A stretch of DNA of 30,948 bases, from NCBI GenBank assembly GCA_044223895.1, contig JBGALL010000012.1, forward strand, positions 1-30,948, written 5' to 3'. The DNA comes from CAKZSU01 sp044223895 (lineage in GTDB: Bacteria; Patescibacteriota; Microgenomatia; UBA10105; UBA927). The notes below the pieces were generated by a model. That model did not search any database, was not told the DNA's origin, and saw only the letters and a program-made list of their open reading frames with translations. Of the stretch, positions 1-7,225 are shown one piece after another. Made by a program: the position numbers and the translations under genes. Position 1 is the stretch's first letter. Every line of letters begins with the position of its first letter.

Positions 1-1
1 C

Positions 2-268
2 TATTATTCATTAGGATTAGCTATGCTACAGTCTGAGCCAAATACTATACGAAGTGTTTGGAAAATTATCTTTGATCAACATCCCGGTTGGAGCTATTTT
101 TATATTGATTTTGCTGCTTTTATGAAGTATCGTTATGCTGATATTGCTCAAGAAGAAGATATATTACTTACCTGTCAAAAAGGACGCAATACTCAAGACC
201 ATTGTAATGGATTTTCAGTAAATACATTGCCAACTCATAGTTTATTGAGAGATTCTGTAATTTTTTAA
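2..268 (+). CDS. C-terminal part of an unrecognised protein (5' end outside window)
   Basis: The frame is open from the first bases of the window: in-frame codons precede the Met codon at 23. This is therefore more likely the last ~88 residues of a longer gene than a complete small protein. It is rich in aromatic residues (for example GWSYFYIDFAAFMKYRY) and has two cysteines (in LTCQKG and DHCNGF). I see no signal peptide, membrane span or familiar motif, and I do not recognise the family. It ends 6 bases before the start of the radical SAM gene, so the two are probably co-transcribed and may work together. A complete short protein starting at 23 cannot be ruled out. Confidence 0.5.
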   Translation, partial: YYSLGLAMLQSEPNTIRSVWKIIFDQHPGWSYFYIDFAAFMKYRYADIAQEEDILLTCQKGRNTQDHCNGFSVNTLPTHSLLRDSVIF

Positions 269-274
269 GTAATT

Positions 275-1252
275 ATGAATACGCCTACTCATGCTATCGT
301 AGCTATCACCCTTAATTGTAACGCTCGATGTGTAATGTGTAATATTTGGAAAAATAAAATGGTTGAAGAGTTAAAACCAGAAGAGTTTTTGAAACTTCCA
401 CCTTACTTAAAAGATATTAATGTCACAGGTGGTGAACCTTTCCTGAGAAGAGATTTTCCAGAAGTGATCAAAAACATAAAGAAAGCTGCTCCAAAGGCGC
501 GTTTAGTGGTAAATACGAACGGCTTTTTGTGGAGGAAAATAAAAGAAGATATCCCCCATGTATTGAAAATTGACCCCAAGATAGCCATTCGTCTTTCAAT
601 AGACGGAATAGGAGAAGCACATAACAAGATACGTGGCATCCCCGATGGGTATAACTTGATTATGAAATCATTACAACATCTCAGAGATGCTGGTGTTAAA
701 GACTTAGGAGTGTCTTTTACTCTTATGGACAGAAATATAGAAGAACTTCCCAAGATGCAACAATTTTGTTTTGATAATAAATTACAATTTTCTTTAACGA
801 TAGCAACGAATTCACCAATTTATTTTGGTGATGATAAGGCAAATCTGCGTCCACAAAACAAACAACAACTTACAGATACACTAGAAGAAGCTGCAAAACG
901 ACATTATGAACAATTAGGTCCCAAGGAATATATGCGTGGGTGGTTTGTTAACAAAATGTTGGCCTATGCACTAACAGGAAAGAGAGCACTACTATGCGAT
1001 GCTGGTCAAGGATTTTTTTATATGGATTCACACGGTAGTGTTTATACATGTAATGTTAAACCTTGGATTATGGGAAGTATTAGGAATAAACCTATTCAAG
1101 AAATTCTTGATAACCAAATTCATTGGGATAAGGTAAAAGACTGTCATGATTGTTGGATGATTTGTACTGCAAAATCAATGATGAATAAACGCCTCTTCAG
1201 GGTTGCATTAGAAAGTTTTGGCGGAAAGCTAGCAACTTCTTTAAATCATTGA
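275..1252 (+). CDS. Radical SAM protein with SPASM-like C-terminal cysteines
   Basis: The N-terminus carries the radical SAM cluster motif C15-x3-C19-x2-C22 (LNCNARCVMC). It is followed by GGEP at 52-55, which is expected to contact S-adenosylmethionine. The C-terminal third has C241, C259, C290, C293 and C297 around a GSVYTC segment and a CxxCxxxC group. This resembles a SPASM/twitch domain that binds auxiliary Fe-S clusters. At 325 residues it has the usual length for such enzymes, which act in the cytoplasm on peptides, sugars or cofactors; the substrate cannot be read from the sequence. The ATG at 275 lacks a Shine-Dalgarno sequence but lies close before the first cysteine motif, so it is a natural start. 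The stop overlaps an alternative TTG start (1249) of the next gene. Within a glycan locus it could act on a sugar or a surface peptide, which is inference. Confidence 0.85.
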   Translation: MNTPTHAIVAITLNCNARCVMCNIWKNKMVEELKPEEFLKLPPYLKDINVTGGEPFLRRDFPEVIKNIKKAAPKARLVVNTNGFLWRKIKEDIPHVLKIDPKIAIRLSIDGIGEAHNKIRGIPDGYNLIMKSLQHLRDAGVKDLGVSFTLMDRNIEELPKMQQFCFDNKLQFSLTIATNSPIYFGDDKANLRPQNKQQLTDTLEEAAKRHYEQLGPKEYMRGWFVNKMLAYALTGKRALLCDAGQGFFYMDSHGSVYTCNVKPWIMGSIRNKPIQEILDNQIHWDKVKDCHDCWMICTAKSMMNKRLFRVALESFGGKLATSLNH

Positions 1253-1260
1253 TAGAAATT

Positions 1261-2271
1261 ATGGTGTATAACTCTAATAAGCCCAAAAATACTCGTTGGT
1301 GGTTTAAATATATCCTTTTTTCTGTACCTATCATATGTGTATTAATTAGTGCATTTTTAATTAAAGAAATAATAAAGTTAAAGCAGAAACAGATTCTTGG
1401 AACTTCTATAAGTGTTATAGACAAGTCAAACAATTCTGCCTCAACAAGTGGTTCTCTACTTAAATTTTTCTATGAGCCAATCGCGTCTACCACCGAAACT
1501 GATAACACCCCCTGGCTAAAGAAAAAAATAACTTGGACTTATAACAAAGATACGCTGAACGATCGTTTTGACTACTCCGTAGATAAGCCTTCAACCACCT
1601 ATCGCATTGTAGCGTTGGGAGATTCTTTTACATTCGGAGATCATGTAAACACTAATGATTCATGGCCAGAACAAGTTGAAGATTTATTAAATAATAATCC
1701 TCCCTGCAAAAAATATAACAAGTATGAGGTCCTAAATCTGGGATTAAGAGGGTTTGATATCCAAGATGAAATAGAAAGGTATAGGATACGAGGGAGCAAG
1801 TATAATCCTGATTTAGTATTATGGTTGCTAATTTGGAATGATTTTGATGAAATTAATGAACTAATACCAGATGTCACTCAACAAGTTATGCAAGAACAAA
1901 AAGAAAATCCCAATATTGTTTCGTTAACTGATACTAAAACATACAAGTCAGTACTAGAACATTTTCAAACCACTTATCCGTTCGATAAAAGATCTGCATT
2001 ATTAACTCAATATATGTCTGATTTTTATACTTCATATAAAGGACCGGTTGTTTTATCAACATTTACAAATTTGGATGAAAAATTTAAAGATTTAATGAGA
2101 TCTTGGAGTAACACAGGATCTTCAAGATATTTCTTTGATCAACTACCAGACTTATATACAGATAGCACACTTAATCTTTTAGATGGTCATCCTTCAGTTA
2201 CAGGACATAAGCGCATAGCCGAATCTTTATTAAATTATATACAAAGCAAAAGCTTACTTAGTTGCGATTAA
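1261..2271 (+). CDS. Membrane-anchored SGNH/GDSL-family hydrolase
   Basis: A single N-terminal membrane segment (about residues 13-37) is followed by a low-complexity Ser/Thr/Asn linker and then an SGNH hydrolase domain. The block I motif is LGDSFTFG, with presumed nucleophile Ser122. A later block has LIWNDFDE, and the C-terminal DGHPSVTGH (Asp308, His310) gives the rest of the triad. The catalytic domain should face outside the membrane. Such anchored SGNH proteins usually add or remove acyl (often acetyl) groups on cell-surface polysaccharides. I chose the ATG at 1261. The frame also allows a TTG at 1249 overlapping the previous stop, which would add four residues. A second, different SGNH protein lies on the other strand at 5401-6516. 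Whether this one is an esterase or a transferase is not visible. Confidence 0.8.
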   Translation: MVYNSNKPKNTRWWFKYILFSVPIICVLISAFLIKEIIKLKQKQILGTSISVIDKSNNSASTSGSLLKFFYEPIASTTETDNTPWLKKKITWTYNKDTLNDRFDYSVDKPSTTYRIVALGDSFTFGDHVNTNDSWPEQVEDLLNNNPPCKKYNKYEVLNLGLRGFDIQDEIERYRIRGSKYNPDLVLWLLIWNDFDEINELIPDVTQQVMQEQKENPNIVSLTDTKTYKSVLEHFQTTYPFDKRSALLTQYMSDFYTSYKGPVVLSTFTNLDEKFKDLMRSWSNTGSSRYFFDQLPDLYTDSTLNLLDGHPSVTGHKRIAESLLNYIQSKSLLSCD

Positions 2272-2283
2272 GGCTTCCAGAGA

Positions 2284-3912
2284 ATGAAAAAACCTTTTTA
2301 TATTTTACTAGCTGTTATTTTAGTAAGTTTTTTTATACGTATTTCCTTAATATTTTGGGGCTGGCAACTACTACCCTATGTTTATTGCCCTAATTTTAAT
2401 GCTCCGTGTTTCCACGCGGATGAATATAAATCTTATTATTCGGTAATTTATTTTCCTGAAACATTAACTTCTTTAAATCGTTTCTTAGGCTATGGGAATA
2501 CCATGCCAATTTTAATTAGTCCGATACTTTTCCCCCTGCGTCTTATATTAGATATATATTTACAACAAAGTCATATTTACGGATCAATTGGGGTATTAGT
2601 CACACGTTTGTTTTCAGTCATTATTGGAACAGCAACAATCTATGTTACTTACTTATTAGCTGACAGACTATTTAACAACAAATATATTGCTCTATCAGCA
2701 GCCACTATTACAGCCTTCTGTCCAATACACATTATAGATGGAACTATCGGTAAGCCTACAGTTGCAATGAGTTTTTTTGTAGTTTTAATAATTCTATTAG
2801 GCTTGCAATTTATTCCTAAATATAAGACAGCGTCAGACAAGATAGAAGACTCGTTAAGTCAAAAAATAATTTTTAAAAAATATATTTTTTTGGGAATATT
2901 AACAGCCTTGTTAGCTGGTTTAAAATTAACTGGAGTATTTATAATTGTTATACCTCCGTTGATTGCTTTAGTTCGGAAAAGATTTATTTGGAAGGAACAA
3001 TTACTTTATTTTATTGCTTCTTTCTTAAGTTTTATTATATTTAACCCGATAGTTATACTGAATTTCAGAGAATACTTCAATTTTTTACATGATCAACAAT
3101 TTGAATGGATAGACAGATTTGTATTATCTCCAACTGAGTTATTAACGTACTGGAAAGAAACTACCGATTCCGCCCATGGATTTGGGATATCATATCTCGT
3201 CATTTTAGGCATTTTATTTGTAGATAAAAAGAACTTATTTGAACAATTAATTCCCCTCGCATATGTAGTTATTTATTATCTTTTTTGGAGAAAAATGCCT
3301 GGAACAGGTGAAATAACCATTGTTGCTCCATTGTTAGCTATATATGCTTCAGTAACACTATGGTGGTTTTGGAGCAGGAGAAATCCAATATTTAAAATAC
3401 TAGTTCTATTATTTATTACCTGGAGTTCTTTTTTCATGCTAAGGTCTGTGTACTACGCTATGTACACCAGATTATTTGATCCAAGAGAACAAGCCTCTAA
3501 ATACATACTTAATTCGATACCCTTTCAGTCTTCAATAGGTTTTTCTGAAGTATCAACTAATTACGGTTGGTTAGAACATAGATGGAGGTACCCATTAATA
3601 GATACTGCTAACTACCATATCGAAATTTTTTTAAATTATCCTGAGTACCTTATAGTTAATTCTTTTGACACCGGTGAAATTTCTAGAGGATTTGAATCGA
3701 ATAAATTTATAAGCCGAAATAAATGGGATGAAAAATACAATAATGAATGGTATAGATATGATCCGCCATCACCAGCAGTCTTTGCTTTTTATGACGATTT
3801 TTTAAATGACCGTACAAAATACAAATTGATAAAAAAATTTGAATATCCTTTTTACAGTTATGCTTCGGTTGATCCATATCCGTCGATTTATATTTATCAC
3901 TTAGAAAGGTAA
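2284..3912 (+). CDS. GT-C-fold membrane glycosyltransferase (GT39/ArnT-like)
   Basis: The 542-residue protein consists of many hydrophobic spans, starting with one at about residues 5-25. The first external loop holds an acidic Asp-Glu pair (FHADEYKS, D46-E47). This is the placement of the catalytic acidic motif in GT-C transferases of the protein-mannosyltransferase/ArnT type, which use polyprenyl-phosphate sugars on the outer side of the membrane. The C-terminal ~150 residues are more polar and probably form an external domain. It follows the SGNH gene by 12 bases and precedes another multi-spanning protein by 40 bases. A role in adding a sugar from a lipid carrier, perhaps made by the GT2 enzyme at 6515-7225, is inference. 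The acceptor (glycan, lipid or protein) is unknown. Confidence 0.7.
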   Translation: MKKPFYILLAVILVSFFIRISLIFWGWQLLPYVYCPNFNAPCFHADEYKSYYSVIYFPETLTSLNRFLGYGNTMPILISPILFPLRLILDIYLQQSHIYGSIGVLVTRLFSVIIGTATIYVTYLLADRLFNNKYIALSAATITAFCPIHIIDGTIGKPTVAMSFFVVLIILLGLQFIPKYKTASDKIEDSLSQKIIFKKYIFLGILTALLAGLKLTGVFIIVIPPLIALVRKRFIWKEQLLYFIASFLSFIIFNPIVILNFREYFNFLHDQQFEWIDRFVLSPTELLTYWKETTDSAHGFGISYLVILGILFVDKKNLFEQLIPLAYVVIYYLFWRKMPGTGEITIVAPLLAIYASVTLWWFWSRRNPIFKILVLLFITWSSFFMLRSVYYAMYTRLFDPREQASKYILNSIPFQSSIGFSEVSTNYGWLEHRWRYPLIDTANYHIEIFLNYPEYLIVNSFDTGEISRGFESNKFISRNKWDEKYNNEWYRYDPPSPAVFAFYDDFLNDRTKYKLIKKFEYPFYSYASVDPYPSIYIYHLER

Positions 3913-3940
3913 ATAGTTTGAAATACATCTGCTTAAAAAA

Positions 3941-3944
3941 AAGG
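3941..3944 (+). promoter_or_regulatory. Shine-Dalgarno-like AAGG before the second GT-C gene
   Basis: AAGG follows a run of eight A residues and lies 8 bases before the ATG at 3953. It is one of very few purine-rich ribosome-binding-like elements near a start in this window and supports 3953 as the start. Confidence 0.35.
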
Positions 3945-3952
3945 TATTTATA

Positions 3953-5404
3953 ATGAAAAATAAAATAAGACAACTCATAGATGATCCTAGAGTTTTGACA
4001 TATACACTGATTTTTTCTCTTGTATCAATATCTATATATTTTATCAACCGATTATCTTATTTTTACGTGCCGGATACTGATTTCATTCAATATCTTGATG
4101 AGGGAAGAGAGTTGTTTTTGAATCCTTTTGCTAAAGTTGTAACTCCACCACTTTATTCAATAATTTTTTTTATCTTTGAGAAATTTCTGCCGTTGCAAAA
4201 CCCAGGAATAACTGGTGGAATTATTTTAAATATCTTTGCCTTTGTTATAAGTATTTTCTTTTTATTTAGAGTAATTAGACCACATTTAAGAATATTTGTT
4301 TTGTTACCAATTGGTTTATGGTTATTTCATCCGTTAACACAGATAGTTAATTTGCAACCGCTAAACATACCTCTGGCTACACTATTTATAATAGTAGCTA
4401 TCTTTACCCACGAGAAATATACAAAATTATCTTATTTATTTTCACTATTGGCGTTCTTCTGTCGACCTGAATCTATAGCACTTAATATAGCTTTTGTATT
4501 GTGGGATTTCATTACGGTTCGGAACATTAAATATAAATGGTTACTCATGTGTTTATTTATCATCGCATCTATTTGGTTTTTAAGACCATTTTTTGGATTA
4601 AAAGGTAACGATTATATGGCAGAAATGGCGGCCAGAAAAACAGAAATCCCTAACATTAATTATATTCAAAGATCACTTATAGATGTTCCCTTTTTAATAC
4701 CATCATCACCTTTATTACTGTTTGGTATTGTTATTTGGTTAGGAGTGGGATCGTTCTATACAATTAAAGCTAAAAAGATACAAGCTATTTTTATATTTTA
4801 TTGTTTATTCTATAGTCTTTTCCATATTTTCTTTCCGGCCAATACGGATCGTTATATCTACCCAATACTTCCTTTTCTTTATATCCAGTTATATTGGCCG
4901 TACTTTGAAAAGGATTTCATTCCTTTAGGAACAATTAAAAAAATGTTGCTACTTGTACCAATAATCTTAACAATATTTATTTTTGTAATGTATTTGAAAA
5001 CAGACTACTTAATACTAAACAAATGGGATAAGGCAGAAAAACGATTAACAGCAGAATGGTTTAATTCTTATGCACAGCAAAAGACTACAGTGTACATGTT
5101 CGAACCTTGGGTTGCTAAATATTATTCTCGGAATAAATTTGTTTATTATGCATTCACGTCTATACCCGATGTCTGGTCACCCACGTTATGCGAAGATGAT
5201 GCAGATATTTTTGTAGTACTGGATTCACAGACTAACGAAGATGGTAAATATTATGACTATAATCATGGCTTACAGTTTTTTAAAGATATTTTAAACTCAG
5301 AGAACAAGCTGTCAGCTCTTACCTTAGTAACCCATGAAGAAAAAGAAGGACGCTGGTCAAAAATATATAAACTAGATAAAAAATCCTCTGCTTGGTGTAA
5401 TTAA
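3953..5404 (+). CDS. Multi-spanning membrane protein, probably a GT-C-type glycosyltransferase
   Basis: The 483 residues contain about 9-11 hydrophobic segments followed by a polar C-terminal domain of roughly 110 residues. The first external loop has VPDTDFIQYLDEG, whose acidic residues resemble the DxD/DE motif of GT-C transferases. Its topology parallels the gene before it (2284-3912), although the sequences are not close. The start at 3953 is backed by an AAGG element. Its TAA stop overlaps the stop of the opposite-strand SGNH gene through a shared TTAA (5401-5404). A lipid-linked sugar transferase acting outside the membrane is the best guess. A polymerase or another glycan-locus membrane protein remains possible. 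Confidence 0.55.
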   Translation: MKNKIRQLIDDPRVLTYTLIFSLVSISIYFINRLSYFYVPDTDFIQYLDEGRELFLNPFAKVVTPPLYSIIFFIFEKFLPLQNPGITGGIILNIFAFVISIFFLFRVIRPHLRIFVLLPIGLWLFHPLTQIVNLQPLNIPLATLFIIVAIFTHEKYTKLSYLFSLLAFFCRPESIALNIAFVLWDFITVRNIKYKWLLMCLFIIASIWFLRPFFGLKGNDYMAEMAARKTEIPNINYIQRSLIDVPFLIPSSPLLLFGIVIWLGVGSFYTIKAKKIQAIFIFYCLFYSLFHIFFPANTDRYIYPILPFLYIQLYWPYFEKDFIPLGTIKKMLLLVPIILTIFIFVMYLKTDYLILNKWDKAEKRLTAEWFNSYAQQKTTVYMFEPWVAKYYSRNKFVYYAFTSIPDVWSPTLCEDDADIFVVLDSQTNEDGKYYDYNHGLQFFKDILNSENKLSALTLVTHEEKEGRWSKIYKLDKKSSAWCN

Positions 5405-6516
5405 AGCATCGAACTTAAATGTTCTGCCATTATTTCCCCTACTTTTTCAGCTCCTTTTTCGGTAAAATGAACAAAATCATAATAATAATTTGTATCTTTT
5501 GGCATTTCTCTTGCTAGATCTATTAAAGGAATATTAAATTCTTTAGCAGTATTTCTAGTTACATCATTGTATGTTTCTAATAATCTCCATTTATCGGCAC
5601 CAGTTCGTCGTTTTCCATTCTCTGTAAAATCTGATACGACAACTTTCCCTAAATCTATACCTGTAGTTTTATCTATTCCATAACCATATACAGTCGGTTG
5701 AGTAATAAGGATTGGCTTAATGGAATAACTTTGAGTCAATTTCATTAAAGATTCAAGTCTATTTTTATACTCTGCAAGTCTTAATTTATTTTCTTCCATA
5801 TCCTGATCAGTAAAAGGCTCAAAAGTAGGATCTGATTTTATTAGATCATAATCAGCAATCCAATCTTTCATTGCTAATACATCATGAGTTCCTTTTTGAC
5901 CGAATAAGTATTCAAGATAAGATATTAACATACTATTGTTTTTAATAAATGAAAAAAAATTAGAACTATCTATTATTTTTTTATTTGCAATTTGATTATT
6001 ATCCTGATCTCTTCCTTGCTCTATTGCCATATCATTAATACCTACCAGAAACAAAGCATAGGTTGGCTTAAGTTTACTTATATATTGTTTCATTAGCTCT
6101 AGATGTCCAAATGTAGAATGGCCATCGATTCCAGCATTATTTATCCAGAGAGATGGCATCTTGGGCTTTAGTATATTGTATACAACGTCAGCCCAGGTTT
6201 TTCCTTCAGTAAGGAAAATACACTCGGTTGTGCTACCACCAACGGCTATGATTGTTTTAAGCGATGAGAAATTTATAGGAGGTTCTGGACCTCTAAATCC
6301 TAGTGAATTTCTTTTAATCGTAATGTGATTTTGTAATTTATCAGAATTAAACTCATAGTTATTTTCAAATGTTGCGTTTTTTGGTAGCAAAATTTGTGTT
6401 CCAACTAAACGAAGAAATGGCGGTTTCCAGATTCTAAAGATAGTTTCAATTGCCAAAACACCTAATATTAAAGAGACCACACATGATATGATAAGAACCG
6501 TTAACTTTTTGGCCAT
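5401..6516 (-). CDS. Membrane-anchored SGNH hydrolase, second copy
   Basis: Starting at 6516, the 371-residue protein has an N-terminal membrane span (about residues 5-27) and then an SGNH domain. VGGSTTEC gives the presumed nucleophile Ser95, NNAGIDG (126-132) the Gly block, LVGINDM the Asn block (N161-D162), and DFVH (347-350) the Asp-x-x-His. An NSLGFRGPE segment before block I is common in surface-glycan SGNH proteins. The frame is open upstream to 6714, but that stretch lies antisense to the GT2 gene. The hydrophobic anchor begins immediately after Met 6516, so 6516 is the better start. It probably edits acyl groups on the exported glycan. The gene has no intergenic space on either side: TTAA shared with the preceding stop and CATG shared with the next start. 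Confidence 0.82.
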   Translation of the reverse strand: MAKKLTVLIISCVVSLILGVLAIETIFRIWKPPFLRLVGTQILLPKNATFENNYEFNSDKLQNHITIKRNSLGFRGPEPPINFSSLKTIIAVGGSTTECIFLTEGKTWADVVYNILKPKMPSLWINNAGIDGHSTFGHLELMKQYISKLKPTYALFLVGINDMAIEQGRDQDNNQIANKKIIDSSNFFSFIKNNSMLISYLEYLFGQKGTHDVLAMKDWIADYDLIKSDPTFEPFTDQDMEENKLRLAEYKNRLESLMKLTQSYSIKPILITQPTVYGYGIDKTTGIDLGKVVVSDFTENGKRRTGADKWRLLETYNDVTRNTAKEFNIPLIDLAREMPKDTNYYYDFVHFTEKGAEKVGEIMAEHLSSML

Positions 6517-7225
6517 GAATAAAAGGGTAAAAGTATTAGTAATTATACCTGCATATAACGAAGAACATTCATTGTATGCTCTTGTAAAGTATATAGTAAA
6601 TTTAAAAGAAATACATGAATGCGTAGTGGTTGATGATTGTTCCATAGATAAAACATCTATTGTCGCTAAAAAAGCGGGAGCTACTGTTATTAAAAACACT
6701 ATTAATGAGGGCACAGCAAGTTCTATACAAAAAGGATTAGTTTATGCATCAAAAAAAAATATAGATTATGTAATTACAATAGATGCAGACGGACAACATA
6801 ACCCTAAATACATTCATAATTTAATTAATGAGATTAAAATTGGGTTTGACTACGTTATCGCTAGTAGGTACTTAAAAAGGACAGATCATGTAACTACCTA
6901 TATTAGGAGATTAGGAACGAAATCAATTTCAATTCTTTTATTTTTGGAATTCAAACAAAGAATAACTGATCCTACTTCTGGTTTCCGTATCATGAACAGA
7001 AAAGTAATTAGTTTTTTGGCACATACTTACCCCATGAAATTTTCTGAACCAGAAATTATTTTGAAATTAATAAAGAGCAATTATAAAGTTACCGAAATAC
7101 CATGTCAGATGGAAAAAAGAAGATATGGAAAATCTTCCATATCTTCCATGAAAGCATTGAATTTAATGCTTTTTATAACGATTAAATTAGCTTTAGGTAA
7201 ATTTAAAAAAACTAATATTTTGTAG
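6515..7225 (+). CDS. GT2 glycosyltransferase, polyprenyl-phosphate sugar synthase (DPM1-like)
   Basis: The 236-residue protein begins with the GT2 opening VIIPAYNEE (9-17). It has a nucleotide-binding VVVDDCS segment (D40-D41) and the metal-binding DAD at 90-92 in TIDADGQH. DPTSGFRIMNRKV is typical of the branch that transfers sugars to dolichyl- or undecaprenyl-phosphate. It lacks the two C-terminal membrane spans of GtrB-type enzymes and would act at the inner membrane face. It could supply lipid-linked sugar to the GT-C proteins at 2284-5404, which is inference. The ATG at 6515 fits the start of the domain; one at 6488 would add nine residues. The 3' end overlaps the convergent amidotransferase gene by 14 bases. 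Confidence 0.85.
   Translation: MNKRVKVLVIIPAYNEEHSLYALVKYIVNLKEIHECVVVDDCSIDKTSIVAKKAGATVIKNTINEGTASSIQKGLVYASKKNIDYVITIDADGQHNPKYIHNLINEIKIGFDYVIASRYLKRTDHVTTYIRRLGTKSISILLFLEFKQRITDPTSGFRIMNRKVISFLAHTYPMKFSEPEIILKLIKSNYKVTEIPCQMEKRRYGKSSISSMKALNLMLFITIKLALGKFKKTNIL

Noticed and set aside
1249..1251. TTG start for the first SGNH gene, overlapping the radical SAM stop
   Set aside because: It adds only four residues and has no ribosome-binding signal. The ATG at 1261 is preferred, although coupling through the overlap is possible.
6517..6714. N-terminal extension of the minus-strand SGNH gene up to a Met codon at 6714
   Set aside because: The extra 66 residues are antisense to the well-supported GT2 start region and look like shadow coding. 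The membrane anchor begins right after Met 6516.
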